Source of the DNA: Chloroflexota bacterium
Lineage (GTDB): Bacteria; Chloroflexota; Anaerolineae; J036; Brachytrichaceae
Reading direction: 5' to 3'
NCBI GenBank assembly: GCA_021788625.1
Contig: JAJYKL010000003.1
Coordinates: 39,941-103,940, forward strand
Length of the DNA: 64,000 nucleotides
Shown in pieces: positions 1-10,193 of the stretch (position 1 is its first letter; every line of letters starts with the position of its first letter). Below the pieces are notes generated by a model. It searched no databases and was not told the origin of the DNA. It saw nothing but the letters and a program-made list of their open reading frames with translations. A program made the position numbers and the translations under genes.

Positions 1-37
1 CGCCGACTAAAGGAAGAAAGATGATGACTGATAACAT
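1..37 (-). CDS. nuoM: NADH-quinone oxidoreductase subunit M (5' end only)
   Basis: On the minus strand an ATG at 37 opens a frame reading MLSVIIFLPLVG before the window ends. That is a typical NuoM N-terminus, the start of the first transmembrane helix. It lies 91 bases downstream of the nuoL stop, exactly where nuoM is expected in a nuoA-N operon. NuoM is an antiporter-like, proton-pumping membrane subunit of complex I. Only 12 codons are visible, so the call rests on position and on this short match. Confidence 0.75.
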   Translation of the reverse strand, partial: MLSVIIFLPLVG

Positions 38-128
38 GTTTATTCATTCGTGCCGGAGTCATGCACCCAATGCAAGACCCGGGATCATTCAATCCTGGGC
101 AGTGCAAGGCTCCTGCCGCATTGCATCC

Positions 129-2102
129 TCACCGCATCGAAGCACTCAACACGAAGTACGCCACCACCAGCACTACGCCTAATAACATCATCAGCCCGTA
201 CGAACGCACCAGACCTGTCTGCACCTTGCGTAGAGAAGCCGAAACATCGCGCACCATGATGCCCACACCGTTCACCGTGCCGTCGATGCCTCCGATATCG
301 AGCACCCGCGCCAGGAAGGTGCTGCCAGCGTAGAACAGCTTAACGATTACATTCTGAAAAAACCAGTCGACAAACCAGGCTCGCAGCAAGAAGGTGTACA
401 ACCCGCCCAACCGGGTTAGCGGGTCCGCGTCGCCAGCCTTTACATAAGCAGAGCGATACAGAGCCCAGGCCCCGTAGAGCATGACCAGCGCCAGGACGGT
501 GAAGAGCGTTGCAACGCCAATGTTGAATGGCAGGGCCTCGGCTGCCTGGCCTACTACCGGTACCAGCCAGTGGCTCAATGAATCCAGACCGGGCAGGTTC
601 AGAATGCCGGCAATGGTCGCGAACACAGCCAGAAAGACCAGCGGGACAGTCATCGCCGATCCGGATTCGACGGCGTGTGCCGCTTCCTCACTACGCGGTT
701 TGCCAAAGAACACCATCACCAGTTGCCTGCCGATGTAGAAGGCGGTGAATATGGCACTGATGGCCAGCAGCCCAAATACCAGCGGGTTGCGTGCCAGTGC
801 TGCCGAGACGATCTCATCCTTCGACCAGAAGCCTGCAAAGGGCGGCATGCCGGCCAGTGCCAGTCCGCCTATGCAGTAAACAACGAAAGTAAGGGGCATC
901 CTGGTTCGTAACCCGCCCATATTGCGCATATCCTGCGGATCCACGGTGTGCTCGCCTGAATGCGCAGGTGCCGGCGCTTTGTGCGGTCCAGGTGCTCCGC
1001 TTCTTTCGCTCTCCTCTTCTCCTTTGCTCAGGTGCTCCATGCCGTGGATGACGCTACCCGCAGCCAGGAACAGCAGCGCTTTGAAGAAAGCGTGCGTGGC
1101 GAGATGGAACACACTCGATACGTACGCTCCCATCCCGGCAGCGGCCACCATGAAGCCGAGCTGGCTGATCGTCGAGTAAGCCAGTACTTTTTTAATATCA
1201 AACTGCGTCAGTGCCACACTGCCTGCCAGGAAAGCTGTGAGTGCGCCCACGAGGGCCACCACGGTTTGCGTATCAGGTGCGGCCACATAGAGCACGTGTG
1301 CGCGGGTCATCATATAGATACCAGCGGTCACCATGGTGGCAGCATGGATCAATGCCGACACCGGCGTGGGACCGGCCATCGCGTCGGGCAGCCATACAAA
1401 AAGGGGAATCTGTGCGCTCTTGCCCGTCGCACCGACGAATAGCAGCAGGGTGATCGCTACCACCACCGGTGCATTCACGGCGTTCATTGCCTGCACCTTG
1501 GCGAATACATCGGGGAAGGTAAGGGTGCCAAAGGTGACGAAGATCAGCAGGATTCCCAGGATAAAGCCTACATCACCGATGCGATTCACTACGAATGCCT
1601 TACGTCCAGCCTCGGCATTGTGGATATTGCTGAACCAGAAACCGATCAGCAGATAGGAGCACAGACCGACCAGCTCCCAGCCCACGAACATAAGCAAAAA
1701 GCTGTCGGCCATTACCAGTACCAGCATCGAGGCAATGAACAGGTTCATGTATACGAAGAAGCGCTGGAAGCGCGGGTCGCCGTGCATGTACCCGATGCTG
1801 TAGATGTGAATCAATCCGCCAACGCCCGTGACGATCAACATCATCGTCAGGCTGAGCTGATCGATCAAGAAGCCGAAAGGTACGTCCAGAGTGCCAACCT
1901 TGATCCAGGGAATGGACAGGTCCACGATACCTGGGCCGCCGCCGCTGGTGAAGAGCAGCCACGCCGATACCAAAAATGACAGGCCCACCATGGAGGAAGC
2001 CAGACCGCCTATCAATCCCTCGCTCATATGCTTGCCGAAAAAGGCATTGATCAGGAGCCCGACCAGCGGGAACAGAATGGGGAGAATGACTAGAAGTTGC
2101 AT
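129..2102 (-). CDS. nuoL: NADH-quinone oxidoreductase subunit L
   Basis: Membrane-arm antiporter-like subunit of complex I, 657 aa, close to the usual NuoL size (about 610-660). The core shows GWELVGLCSYLLIGFW, then the discontinuous-helix region with LPDAMAGPTPVSALIHAATMVTAG, which carries the proton-channel Lys/His residues. The C-terminal part would supply the long lateral helix. A charged, Pro/His-rich insert (around GEEESERSGAPGPHKAPAP) lies between helices before MGGLRTRMP. It is probably a soluble loop. It follows nuoK by 3 bases and precedes nuoM. Confidence 0.97.
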   Translation of the reverse strand: MQLLVILPILFPLVGLLINAFFGKHMSEGLIGGLASSMVGLSFLVSAWLLFTSGGGPGIVDLSIPWIKVGTLDVPFGFLIDQLSLTMMLIVTGVGGLIHIYSIGYMHGDPRFQRFFVYMNLFIASMLVLVMADSFLLMFVGWELVGLCSYLLIGFWFSNIHNAEAGRKAFVVNRIGDVGFILGILLIFVTFGTLTFPDVFAKVQAMNAVNAPVVVAITLLLFVGATGKSAQIPLFVWLPDAMAGPTPVSALIHAATMVTAGIYMMTRAHVLYVAAPDTQTVVALVGALTAFLAGSVALTQFDIKKVLAYSTISQLGFMVAAAGMGAYVSSVFHLATHAFFKALLFLAAGSVIHGMEHLSKGEEESERSGAPGPHKAPAPAHSGEHTVDPQDMRNMGGLRTRMPLTFVVYCIGGLALAGMPPFAGFWSKDEIVSAALARNPLVFGLLAISAIFTAFYIGRQLVMVFFGKPRSEEAAHAVESGSAMTVPLVFLAVFATIAGILNLPGLDSLSHWLVPVVGQAAEALPFNIGVATLFTVLALVMLYGAWALYRSAYVKAGDADPLTRLGGLYTFLLRAWFVDWFFQNVIVKLFYAGSTFLARVLDIGGIDGTVNGVGIMVRDVSASLRKVQTGLVRSYGLMMLLGVVLVVAYFVLSASMR

Positions 2103-2105
2103 GGC

Positions 2106-2408
2106 TTAGCCTTTCATCTGACTGAGATCATCCACGTCGGTGCTCTTCTTGGTGTGAAAAATGGTCACGATCAGTGCCAGGCCTACGGCTACTTCAGTGG
2201 CTGCCACGGCCATGACAAAGAAAACGATCAACTGGCCATCGAGCTTGCCCCACTGATTGGAAAATGCCACGAAGGCGAGGTTGGCGGAATTAAGCATCAA
2301 TTCGATGGACATGAAGATCATAATGGCGTTTCGCCTGAGCAGTACACCGATCACACCAATGGTGAACAATATCGCCGATAACAATACAAAGGGTGCTACC
2401 GTGTTCAT
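2106..2408 (-). CDS. nuoK: NADH-quinone oxidoreductase subunit K
   Basis: Small complex I membrane subunit of 100 aa, the normal family length, with three transmembrane helices. The conserved glutamates of helices 2 and 3 are visible in [18 protein letters not shown] and in [15 protein letters not shown]. Together with NuoA and NuoJ it forms the junction of the membrane arm nearest the quinone site. It lies between nuoJ and nuoL in the operon, and its ATG at 2408 is unambiguous. Confidence 0.97.
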   Translation of the reverse strand: MNTVAPFVLLSAILFTIGVIGVLLRRNAIMIFMSIELMLNSANLAFVAFSNQWGKLDGQLIVFFVMAVAATEVAVGLALIVTIFHTKKSTDVDDLSQMKG

Positions 2409-2474
2409 AAATACCCTCGTCCCGAATCATCACGTATCCGCACGAACCATGGGAATACTGTGTCCATGCCTGGA

Positions 2475-2978
2475 TCATTTCTCCCGAGTCAGCACGACGG
2501 CGCCAATCATTGCTACCAGTAGCAAGACGCTGGCCACCTCAAACGGCAACAGGTATGGTCCAAAGAGCTGCAATCCAATTTCCAGCGGTCCAGCTCCGAA
2601 CACGTTTACCGATGCCGTGGACTGGCCAAGACGCGTAAGAAGCACGTATAACGCCAGCGCCAGCAGGAACGCACCCAACACGATTGCCAGCGGTCGATGC
2701 CAGCGCATCACCGGGCGTGTTTCCCGTTCGTTCAACCGTTCTGCGCCAAGCAGCATGATGACGAACAGGAACAACACCATGATCGCCCCGGCGTATACAC
2801 TGACCTGGATGATCGCCAGGAAAGGTGCATTCAGCATCAGGTACATAACCGCAACGGTGCCGAAGTTGAGGATGAGGAAAAGCGCTGCGTAGACTGCGTT
2901 GCGGCTGGTGATCATGCCGATGGCAGCCGCAATACTGATAATTGCAAGAATGATGAAGCTGAGCAGTTCCGGTGTCAT
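2475..2978 (-). CDS. nuoJ: NADH-quinone oxidoreductase subunit J
   Basis: Complex I membrane subunit of 167 aa with about five hydrophobic helices. The family signature region NAVYAALFLILNFGTVAVMY is followed by LNAPFLAIIQVSVYAGAIMVLFLFVIMLL, the pi-bulge helix equivalent to ND6. It starts at ATG 2978, eight bases after the nuoI stop, and is translated as part of the nuo operon. Confidence 0.96.
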   Translation of the reverse strand: MTPELLSFIILAIISIAAAIGMITSRNAVYAALFLILNFGTVAVMYLMLNAPFLAIIQVSVYAGAIMVLFLFVIMLLGAERLNERETRPVMRWHRPLAIVLGAFLLALALYVLLTRLGQSTASVNVFGAGPLEIGLQLFGPYLLPFEVASVLLLVAMIGAVVLTREK

Positions 2979-2986
2979 GGTGCCTC

Positions 2987-3523
2987 TTATACGCTTGCAT
3001 CCACGGGAGGGTACGGCACAATCGAGCGGTCGAATTTGCCGGGTTGCGTTGCCTGAGGCGTAGTGGGCACCCCATTGGGTGGTGCCTCCAACAACATGCT
3101 CTTGGTGTAAATCATGCCTTCGCGTGTGTAGCCAGTCGGGAATTCAATCGGTTCCAGTACGATGGCGTTCGTGGGGCAGGCGTCTTCGCAGTAGCCGCAG
3201 AAGATGCAGCGCAACATGTTAATCTCATACGTTTTGGCGTAGCGCTCGCCTGGCGAGTAGCGCTCCGCATTCGTATTCTGGTCCGCTTCGACGTAGATTG
3301 CATCAGCCGGGCATGCCGCAGCACACAGCGCGCAGCCGATGCACTTCTCCAGGCCGTCGTCATAGCGCTTCAGATGGTGCCGGCCCCGGAAGCGAGCTGA
3401 CATAGGCTTTTTTTGCTCGGGGTACTGCAGCGTCACCGGTTTGCTGAATAAATTCCGCAACACCGTGGCGTAGCCCACCGGGATCTTCAGTAACCTCGAA
3501 ACGGTCTCTTCGAATGATGACAT
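2987..3523 (-). CDS. nuoI: NADH-quinone oxidoreductase subunit I (8Fe ferredoxin-type)
   Basis: Peripheral-arm subunit carrying clusters N6a and N6b that pass electrons towards N2. Two classical [4Fe-4S] motifs are visible: [16 protein letters not shown] and [17 protein letters not shown] start it at ATG 3523 ([12 protein letters not shown]), which has a GGAAAGGGTGG ribosome-binding stretch upstream. The frame is open for 17 more codons back to 3574, into the nuoH tail, which is unlikely to be translated as NuoI. The resulting protein is 178 aa. The C-terminal tail is Pro-rich. Confidence 0.96.
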   Translation of the reverse strand: MSSFEETVSRLLKIPVGYATVLRNLFSKPVTLQYPEQKKPMSARFRGRHHLKRYDDGLEKCIGCALCAAACPADAIYVEADQNTNAERYSPGERYAKTYEINMLRCIFCGYCEDACPTNAIVLEPIEFPTGYTREGMIYTKSMLLEAPPNGVPTTPQATQPGKFDRSIVPYPPVDASV

Positions 3524-3545
3524 TTCAAGCCACCCTTTCCAACTT

Positions 3546-4547
3546 TTAGCGGTATCCGGGCACGCGCAGCACAATCAAGAGCGCCGTGACCATCACATTT
3601 GCCAGCCCGATTGGCAGAAGCACCTTCCAGCCGAATGCCATGAGCTTATCGTAACGAAAGCGCGGCAGGGTGGCGCGCGTCCATACGATCGCCAGCAGGC
3701 AGACCAGCATCTTGATCCCGAAGTAGATGAGTGACAGGAGCCATGAATCCTGTGCTCCGGGGCCCGACCAGCCGCCCAGGAAGAACGTGGTAAAGAGCGC
3801 GCTCATGGCGATCATCTTCACGTATTCCGACATGTAGAACAGCGCGAATTTCATCCCGCTGTATTCGGTCATGAACCCGGCGGTTAGCTCCTGTTCAGCT
3901 TCCACCAGGTCGAATGGAGAGCGCGCCAGTTCGGCCATTGCTGTGATGGCGAAAAGCACGGCTGCCACAGGCTGGCGGAAAATGAGCCAGCCTAGAATAT
4001 TGCCAGGATGTTGATACTGGACGATCTGGTTCAGACTGGCGCTTCCGGCCATCAACACCACCGCCACCAGCGACAGACCCAAAGCCAGTTCGTAGGAGAT
4101 CATTTGGGCCGAGGCGCGTAACCCACCCAGCGAGGCGTATTTGTTATTTGATGACCAGCCACCCAGTACCGCACCGTATACGCTAATACTGAATACCGCC
4201 AGCACGTACAGCACGCCGATGTTTATATTCGCCGCCAGGTTCAGCCACGGGCTGTTACCAAATGGGATGACGGCGAAAATGATGAGCGCCGGGATCACCG
4301 AGATGGCCGGTGCGATGAAGAAAATCAGCTTGTCTGCCTGGGCGGGAGTGATACTTTCCTTGACGATAAGCTTCAGTCCATCAGCCATGGGTTGTAGTAA
4401 CCCGAACGGGCCTACGCGGTTTGGCCCAATGCGCGACTGCAGTCGCCCGATGAACTTCCGCTCCACCAGCGTCATATAAGCGAATCCTCCTGCCCCGATC
4501 AGGAGCAGGACGATGGACTTCAGTGTGTATTCGAGTATCGGTGCCAT
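3546..4547 (-). CDS. nuoH: NADH-quinone oxidoreductase subunit H
   Basis: Membrane subunit that forms much of the quinone chamber with NuoB and NuoD. It has about 333 aa and eight predicted helices. Conserved stretches include [19 protein letters not shown], the loop facing quinone, and [18 protein letters not shown] with its acidic residues. The ATG at 4547 (MAPILEYTL) is preferred over an upstream in-frame TTG at 4559. It lies between nuoG and nuoI, with a 127-base gap to nuoG. Confidence 0.97.
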   Translation of the reverse strand: MAPILEYTLKSIVLLLIGAGGFAYMTLVERKFIGRLQSRIGPNRVGPFGLLQPMADGLKLIVKESITPAQADKLIFFIAPAISVIPALIIFAVIPFGNSPWLNLAANINIGVLYVLAVFSISVYGAVLGGWSSNNKYASLGGLRASAQMISYELALGLSLVAVVLMAGSASLNQIVQYQHPGNILGWLIFRQPVAAVLFAITAMAELARSPFDLVEAEQELTAGFMTEYSGMKFALFYMSEYVKMIAMSALFTTFFLGGWSGPGAQDSWLLSLIYFGIKMLVCLLAIVWTRATLPRFRYDKLMAFGWKVLLPIGLANVMVTALLIVLRVPGYR

Positions 4548-4674
4548 ATGTTTATTCAACGTACAACGAGAATAGCCATAAGATCACATGTCTGGCAACC
4601 TGGACATCCAGCATCAGTCACGGGCCATTTGGGACCTGGCGTTGGATGCCTGGCCTGCCTGGGATTCCAGGTAA

Positions 4675-6924
4675 TCATGCCGCCTGAGGCACTTCCGTCA
4701 CACTGTTAACAATGTGCGCAGCCAGGACCTTACTGCGACGGATCAGTTCGCCATCCTCATATAACCTTCGCCTTACCCGCTGCACCGCTTCGATGGTTAC
4801 CTCCGGTGGTGTGTCCAGGTGGACATCGGCATGAAAATCTGCCCGCTCAGCGTCGGCCGGGTAACGTAGACCCAGCCCGCCCGTATTGTCATAAACGGTG
4901 CCACCGTAGTAAAGATCGCCGCGTCCTACAAGTGGCCATTGATCCTCTGTATGGCTGATTGCCTCATACGAGAGTCCTGCATAGGCCGGTATATGCTGCG
5001 ATATCTCGGTGAAAATCTGCGCTGTATTCTGATAGTTCCAGGTTGCGCCCAGCCGTTTGGCCACCTCCTGCACGATCCACCAGTCGGGCATGGCCTGTCC
5101 CATCGCGGGCAGTGCCTGATAGAAACGCTGTACGCGCCGGTCGCCACTGGTGAACGTCCCCTCGCGCTCGGCAAAACTCAGCGCCGGTAAAACCACGTCC
5201 GCCTGCTCGGCCAATCGGGTCTGGAAAAGGTCCTGCACAATGGTGAATGGTGCCTGCGGCACGCCTTCGCCTTCACCCACGCCGATCAGCCACACGGCCT
5301 CTGCTCGATCCGGCCATGGTTGTGGAGATGTCATATCGGACACACCCTGCGTGTTACCGTGTGGGTACAAGGGCAACAGGCCACTGTTGCTCTTGCCAGC
5401 GTGTCCGCTTTGCACAAGTACACTGGCCAGCGAGATGGCCAATGACCGTACACCAGAAGTGCTAAGCTTTTCATCGCTGAATACGATCAATAGATGGCGT
5501 GCGCCTTTCAGCTCCTCGGCTAATACGGCCGCACGTGTGGATGCCCAGTTCGCCGCGTTACCCAGTTGGTAGCTCTCGGTTTGCCCGGCGTAGCGATGCA
5601 TCTTCGTCGTGTGATCGTTTGCCACGATCAGCCGGGCACCGCGTGTGACCACTGCCTGGCGCAGGCGTAGAAACCATACGGGTGCTGCTTCTTCCAGGTC
5701 TCCATTGACCAGCAGGATTACATCGCCCTTACCCAGTTGGTTGAAGTCGGTGTCTTTACCCACGCCATAGGCACGCGCCAGGTCCGCATAGTAGGTTGCC
5801 ATCGCCGGCGCCATGGAGATCAGGCTGCCCTTTGACGCCACGGTACGCAGTAACCCGGCGAACAGGTAGGCGTCTTCGTTGGCAATTCGGTCGCCTGCAA
5901 TTCCGGTGATGGGTTTGCCCAGTGTCCGATCAGCGATTCTTTGTAGTGCCGCCTCCCATGTCGATTCGACCAGGGTTCCGCCTGCATTGCGTAGTAACGG
6001 GTGTGTCAGACGGTCTGCGGCGCGCGTAAAGTGATGCACGAAGCGTCCCTTATCGCACAGCCAAATCTCGTTCACCTGTTCATTCTGGCGCGGCATTACC
6101 CGTTTCACCTCGTATCCGCCCGTGTGTGTTTCCAGGCGTGTGTTGAGGGTCAGGTTGCATCCCACCGGGCAATGCGTACATAGGCTGGGAGTGCCTTGCA
6201 GTTCCCAGGCACGGGCTTTAAATCGGAAATCCGCCGTGGTGAGAGCGCCGACAGGGCAGATGTCAGTCGTGTTGCCGCTGAAGAACGAGTTGAAAGGCGG
6301 GTCGCTCAGAGTCACGATTTCCATGTTGCGGCCGCGTTCATGGAACTGCAACACGTGATCGTCGGCGAGGTCATCCTGGAAGCGGATGCAGCGCGAACAC
6401 TGGATGCACCGCTCGCGGTCCAGATAAATCAGATCGCCTAAGGGAACATGTTTTTCATCGTGGTGTTTGGCCTCATACTCGAAGCGACTCATGCCCGGTC
6501 CATGTGCCAGGGTGAGGTTCTGCAATGGGCACTCACCACCCTTATCGCAGATCGGGCAATCCAGCGGGTGACTGGTGAGGAGAAACTCCAGGATATCTTT
6601 ACGTGCGGCCAGGACCTGTGGCGTCTGGGTGCGTACAGCCATGCCCTCACTGACGGGTGTGGTGCAGGCTGTCTGTAATTTGGGCATCCATGCGATGACT
6701 GGTTTGCCATCTTCTCCCTTAACGATCTGTTTCGTCGCGGGATCCATCCGAGGTGTGCCCACTTCGACCAGGCACATGCGGCACATGCCAACCTGGCGCA
6801 GTTTTGGGTGATAACAGAAAACAGGGATGTCGTTGCCGATCCGCTTCGCTGCATCGACGATGTTGGTGCCCTTCGGCACGGCCACCGGCACGCCGTCGAT
6901 TGTCAAATTTACCAAATCCGCCAT
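4675..6924 (-). CDS. nuoG: NADH-quinone oxidoreductase subunit G
   Basis: Large peripheral-arm subunit, 749 aa from ATG 6924 (MADLVNLTIDG). A GTG nine codons upstream at 6951 is the alternative start. The N-terminal ferredoxin domain has FCYHPKLRQVGMCRMC for a [2Fe-2S] cluster. The His/Cys-ligated N5 motif and CPICDKGGECPLQN follow, then CIQCSRCIRFQDD and CTHCPVGC. The rest is a molybdopterin-oxidoreductase-like domain that is catalytically inert in complex I. It conducts electrons from NuoF towards NuoI. Confidence 0.96.
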   Translation of the reverse strand: MADLVNLTIDGVPVAVPKGTNIVDAAKRIGNDIPVFCYHPKLRQVGMCRMCLVEVGTPRMDPATKQIVKGEDGKPVIAWMPKLQTACTTPVSEGMAVRTQTPQVLAARKDILEFLLTSHPLDCPICDKGGECPLQNLTLAHGPGMSRFEYEAKHHDEKHVPLGDLIYLDRERCIQCSRCIRFQDDLADDHVLQFHERGRNMEIVTLSDPPFNSFFSGNTTDICPVGALTTADFRFKARAWELQGTPSLCTHCPVGCNLTLNTRLETHTGGYEVKRVMPRQNEQVNEIWLCDKGRFVHHFTRAADRLTHPLLRNAGGTLVESTWEAALQRIADRTLGKPITGIAGDRIANEDAYLFAGLLRTVASKGSLISMAPAMATYYADLARAYGVGKDTDFNQLGKGDVILLVNGDLEEAAPVWFLRLRQAVVTRGARLIVANDHTTKMHRYAGQTESYQLGNAANWASTRAAVLAEELKGARHLLIVFSDEKLSTSGVRSLAISLASVLVQSGHAGKSNSGLLPLYPHGNTQGVSDMTSPQPWPDRAEAVWLIGVGEGEGVPQAPFTIVQDLFQTRLAEQADVVLPALSFAEREGTFTSGDRRVQRFYQALPAMGQAMPDWWIVQEVAKRLGATWNYQNTAQIFTEISQHIPAYAGLSYEAISHTEDQWPLVGRGDLYYGGTVYDNTGGLGLRYPADAERADFHADVHLDTPPEVTIEAVQRVRRRLYEDGELIRRSKVLAAHIVNSVTEVPQAA

Positions 6925-6996
6925 GTTTTTTCCGACTTCTACAAAAACCACACTTGTATTGAGATGTACGCTGGTAACGGACGCTTGAGTCCGTTC

Positions 6997-8337
6997 CTAG
7001 GGGCGTTCATCAGTGATCGATTCCTCAGGCAAGACGTGTACCGCATGGTCGCGAATCAACTCGTCCCGGTACCCATCGGCCCTTCCGCCCTGGTGCTCCC
7101 GCACAAACTGTTCGTACTCCGGCCGGAAGTGCTTGATCGTACTCAGAATGGGGCTGGTGGCAAATTCACCTAACAGGCAGAAGCACTTGTTCAGCATGCC
7201 ATTCGCAATGTCTGATAGTTGATCGATATCCTGCAGCGAACCGTTGCCACTGACGATTTTGTCGTACACGCGCAGCGCCCAATAGGTGCCTTCACGGCAG
7301 GGGGTGCATTTGCCGCATGACTCGTGTTTGAAGAAGCGCACCATCTTGCGTGCTGCCCACACGACGTCCACCGTATCATCCAGGATGATGAACGAAGCAG
7401 ACCCCAGCATGGATCCGGCTGCCTGAACGCTTTCGTAGTCCAGTTTGGTGTCCAGGGCGCTGGCCGGCAACATCGGCGCCGATTCGCCAGCTGGCAGGAT
7501 TCCTTTCACCGGGCGACCGTCAATGGTGCCACCGGCCATCTCAATCAGTTCACGAATGGTATGCGAGCCCAGCGAGAGCTCGTAGTTGCCTGGTTTATTA
7601 ACACGTCCGCTGACGCAAAAGATTTTCGTACCGGGGCTCTTCTCGGTTCCGAATTGGCGATACCACGCCGCCCCATTTAACACAATGGGTGGAACGTTCG
7701 CCAGTGTCTCTATGTTATTGATGACCGTTGGTTTGGCATACAGGCCTTGTGCGGCGGGGAAGGGCGGGCGCAAACGCGGCTGCCCCAATTTGCCTTCCAG
7801 CGACTCCAGGAGCGCCGTCTCCTCGCCGCAGATGTACGCTCCGGCGCCCAGGTGAATGTAGATGTCCAGACTGTAACTGGTGCCCAGGATGTTTCGACCC
7901 AGTAAGCCGGCTGCATAGGCCTCGTCAATGGCTTTCTGGAGCATCTTGGCCGGTGCGTAAAACTCGCCACGCAGGTAGATATAAGCCGTGCTGGCCAGTA
8001 CTGCATAAGAGGTCAGCATGACGCCTTCGATGACCTGATGTGGGTTAAACTCGATGAGTTCGTGATCTTTAAATGTACCGGCCTCACTCTCATCGCCGTT
8101 TACCACTACATAACGCGGGAAAACATCCTTGGGGAGGAAACTCCATTTCACGCCAGCCGGGAATCCTGCACCGCCACGACCACGCAGGCCGGAGTCTTTC
8201 ACCACACCCATAACCTGCTCGGGTTTCATGCTGCCGAGTGCCTTTCGCCAGGCGGCGTAACCCTCGTTGGCCTCGTACACGGCCAGTTCCCGGATGTTTG
8301 GGACGTCCAGGTCGCGTAACAATACATGCTTATCCAT
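6997..8337 (-). CDS. nuoF: NADH-quinone oxidoreductase subunit F (NADH/FMN-binding)
   Basis: Electron-input subunit that oxidises NADH through FMN and cluster N3. Visible motifs are GLRGRGGAGFPAGVKW (NADH/FMN loop), the FMN region ending in GAGAYICGEETALLESLEG, and ESCGKCTPCREGTYW plus a later Cys for the [4Fe-4S] cluster. The start is ATG 8337 (MDKHVLL), two bases after the nuoE stop. An open frame reaching 8445 is only the antisense side of the nuoE 3' end. Length 446 aa is normal. Confidence 0.97.
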   Translation of the reverse strand: MDKHVLLRDLDVPNIRELAVYEANEGYAAWRKALGSMKPEQVMGVVKDSGLRGRGGAGFPAGVKWSFLPKDVFPRYVVVNGDESEAGTFKDHELIEFNPHQVIEGVMLTSYAVLASTAYIYLRGEFYAPAKMLQKAIDEAYAAGLLGRNILGTSYSLDIYIHLGAGAYICGEETALLESLEGKLGQPRLRPPFPAAQGLYAKPTVINNIETLANVPPIVLNGAAWYRQFGTEKSPGTKIFCVSGRVNKPGNYELSLGSHTIRELIEMAGGTIDGRPVKGILPAGESAPMLPASALDTKLDYESVQAAGSMLGSASFIILDDTVDVVWAARKMVRFFKHESCGKCTPCREGTYWALRVYDKIVSGNGSLQDIDQLSDIANGMLNKCFCLLGEFATSPILSTIKHFRPEYEQFVREHQGGRADGYRDELIRDHAVHVLPEESITDERP

Positions 8338-8339
8338 AT

Positions 8340-8804
8340 CTACTTCAGGTCGTCCACCATTTTGTCGAATGCCTCGGAGGTGAGGGAGTAGTGATATTCG
8401 CGGTTTACCTGGGCCACAGGCGCGCGGTCGCACGCCGCGATGCACATGACCGTGCGCAGGGTAAATTTGCCATCCGGTGTAGTCTGCCCGGTGCGGACGC
8501 CCAGCTTTTTCTCGCAGTGGTGCACAAACTCATCTGCTCCACGCAATGCGCAAGGCAGGTCATCACACACTTCGATCACGTACTGGCCTGTCTTCTCTTC
8601 AAAGAACATGGTGTAGAACCCGACGATGGACTTCACCTCCGTCGGGTCCAGAGCTGTCAACTCGGCCACCTCGCGCATAGCCTGTTCGTCGCAAAAGCCA
8701 TATTCCTCCTGAGCCACGTACAGGAGCGGCATCACCGCGCTACGCTTGCTGGGGTATTTCGCCAGGATGGCGTCAATATCTTTAGCGCGTTTTTCCTTCA
8801 GCAT
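8340..8804 (-). CDS. nuoE: NADH-quinone oxidoreductase subunit E
   Basis: Thioredoxin-fold [2Fe-2S] subunit (cluster N1a) that pairs with NuoF. The four cysteines appear in VCDDLPC and in VMCIAACDRAPV, the usual C-x4-C and C-x3-C pattern. The ATG at 8804 (MLKEKRAKDI) starts one base after the nuoD stop codon, which argues for translational coupling. A longer frame to 8846 would overlap nuoD. Length 154 aa. Confidence 0.95.
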   Translation of the reverse strand: MLKEKRAKDIDAILAKYPSKRSAVMPLLYVAQEEYGFCDEQAMREVAELTALDPTEVKSIVGFYTMFFEEKTGQYVIEVCDDLPCALRGADEFVHHCEKKLGVRTGQTTPDGKFTLRTVMCIAACDRAPVAQVNREYHYSLTSEAFDKMVDDLK

Positions 8805-8805
8805 G

Positions 8806-10095
8806 TTATCGATCAACCTCACCGAGAACAATATCGATGGAGCCAACGATCCCGACTATGTCAGCGATCAAGGCACCCTTGCTCATCTGCGGCAGCGCCT
8901 GCAGGTTATAGAACGACGGTGCGCGGAAGTGGATGCGCCGCGGTTTTGGACTGCCGTCGGACGAGATAAAGACACCAAACTCGCCTTTGCCACTCTCCAC
9001 GGCGTGGTACACCTCACCGACTGGGACGCGGAATCCTTCAGTCCACAGCTTGAAGTGGTGAATCAATGATTCCATGGAATAGGCGATCTCGTGCTTGGGT
9101 GGAGGAGCTATCTTGCGGTTATCTGTGATCACCGGACCGTCTGGAAGTTTATTAAGCGCCTGCTCGATGATTTTCAGGCTTTGGGTCATTTCCTCCATGC
9201 GGCAACGGTAGCGGTCGTACACGTCGCCATGGGTCCCCAGTGGCACACTGAAGTCGAAGTGGTCATATGAGGAGTACGGCATTGCCTTGCGTACATCGTA
9301 GTTCACGCCACTGCCGCGTAGACTCGGCCCACTCATGCCCCAGGCGATGGCGTCCGCTTGGCTGATGACCCCTACCCCCACGGTACGCTCACGCCAGATG
9401 GGGTTCTCCTTGAGGATCTTCTCATATTCGAGCAGCCGCTGGGGCAATAGCTTCAGCACCTGGCGTACGGCATCGGCGAACTGGTCGGGTATGTCACGCC
9501 ACAGGCCGCCCACGCGGAAATAACTGGTCATCATGCGCGCACCCGACACCATCTCGAAGATATCGAGCAGCATCTCGCGTTCGCGGAAACTGTAGAGGAA
9601 CATGCTCATCGCGCCAATGTCGAGGGCGTGTGTCCCCAGCCAGACCAGGTGACTGCTCATGCGGGTCAGCTCAGCCAGAATGACGCGGATATATTGCGCA
9701 CGCAAGGGCACGTCCACATCTGCTAGTTTCTCGACTGCGCCTACGTAGGCCAGGTTGCAGATCAATGGAGCCAGATAGTCGATACGGTCGGTGAGAACAA
9801 TGCCTTGTGTATAGGTCTTGATCTCGGCTGTCTTCTCGATGCCCGTATGGAGGAAGCCGATGTCGGGCACGCAGCTCACCACGGTCTCGCCATCCAGCTC
9901 CAGCAGCAGCCGCAACACACCATGCGTACTGGGGTGTTGTGGCCCCATGTTCATCAACATCGTCTCGCCGCTGAGCGCGCGAGGGCTGACCAGTTGCCTG
10001 AGCTGGTCGAGCGTGATGTCCATCTGCGTGTCCTGGGCGCTGACCACGCTACCCGGCGACTCTTTTATTTGCTGATCAGGTTCTCTTACCGCCAT
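8806..10095 (-). CDS. nuoD: NADH-quinone oxidoreductase subunit D (49 kDa)
   Basis: Quinone-site subunit, 429 aa. MGPQHPSTHGVLRLLLELDGE contains the conserved quinone-binding histidines. The family block PSLRGSGVNYDVRKAMPY and the C-terminal FYNLQALPQMSKGALIADIV are also present. A roughly 25-residue polar N-terminal extension precedes MDITLDQL, so translation could begin at that inner ATG (10023). I keep the outer ATG at 10095. Confidence 0.96.
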   Translation of the reverse strand: MAVREPDQQIKESPGSVVSAQDTQMDITLDQLRQLVSPRALSGETMLMNMGPQHPSTHGVLRLLLELDGETVVSCVPDIGFLHTGIEKTAEIKTYTQGIVLTDRIDYLAPLICNLAYVGAVEKLADVDVPLRAQYIRVILAELTRMSSHLVWLGTHALDIGAMSMFLYSFREREMLLDIFEMVSGARMMTSYFRVGGLWRDIPDQFADAVRQVLKLLPQRLLEYEKILKENPIWRERTVGVGVISQADAIAWGMSGPSLRGSGVNYDVRKAMPYSSYDHFDFSVPLGTHGDVYDRYRCRMEEMTQSLKIIEQALNKLPDGPVITDNRKIAPPPKHEIAYSMESLIHHFKLWTEGFRVPVGEVYHAVESGKGEFGVFISSDGSPKPRRIHFRAPSFYNLQALPQMSKGALIADIVGIVGSIDIVLGEVDR

Positions 10096-10193
10096 AAATA
10101 CATCCGGCTCACGGTTCCATCAGGCTTTCCTGACTCGCTTTTACCTTAACTCCCTTACTCCCGCACCGATAGTCATCCGCGTTCCCCTTTCTA

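Noticed and set aside
960..1442. 160-codon plus-strand open frame inside nuoL
   Set aside because: Antisense to a certain gene; His/Arg/Gly-rich with no family features, a mirror of NuoL codon bias.
2257..2892. 211-codon plus-strand frame across nuoK and nuoJ
   Set aside because: Spans two certain genes on the opposite strand; composition is that of a shadow frame.
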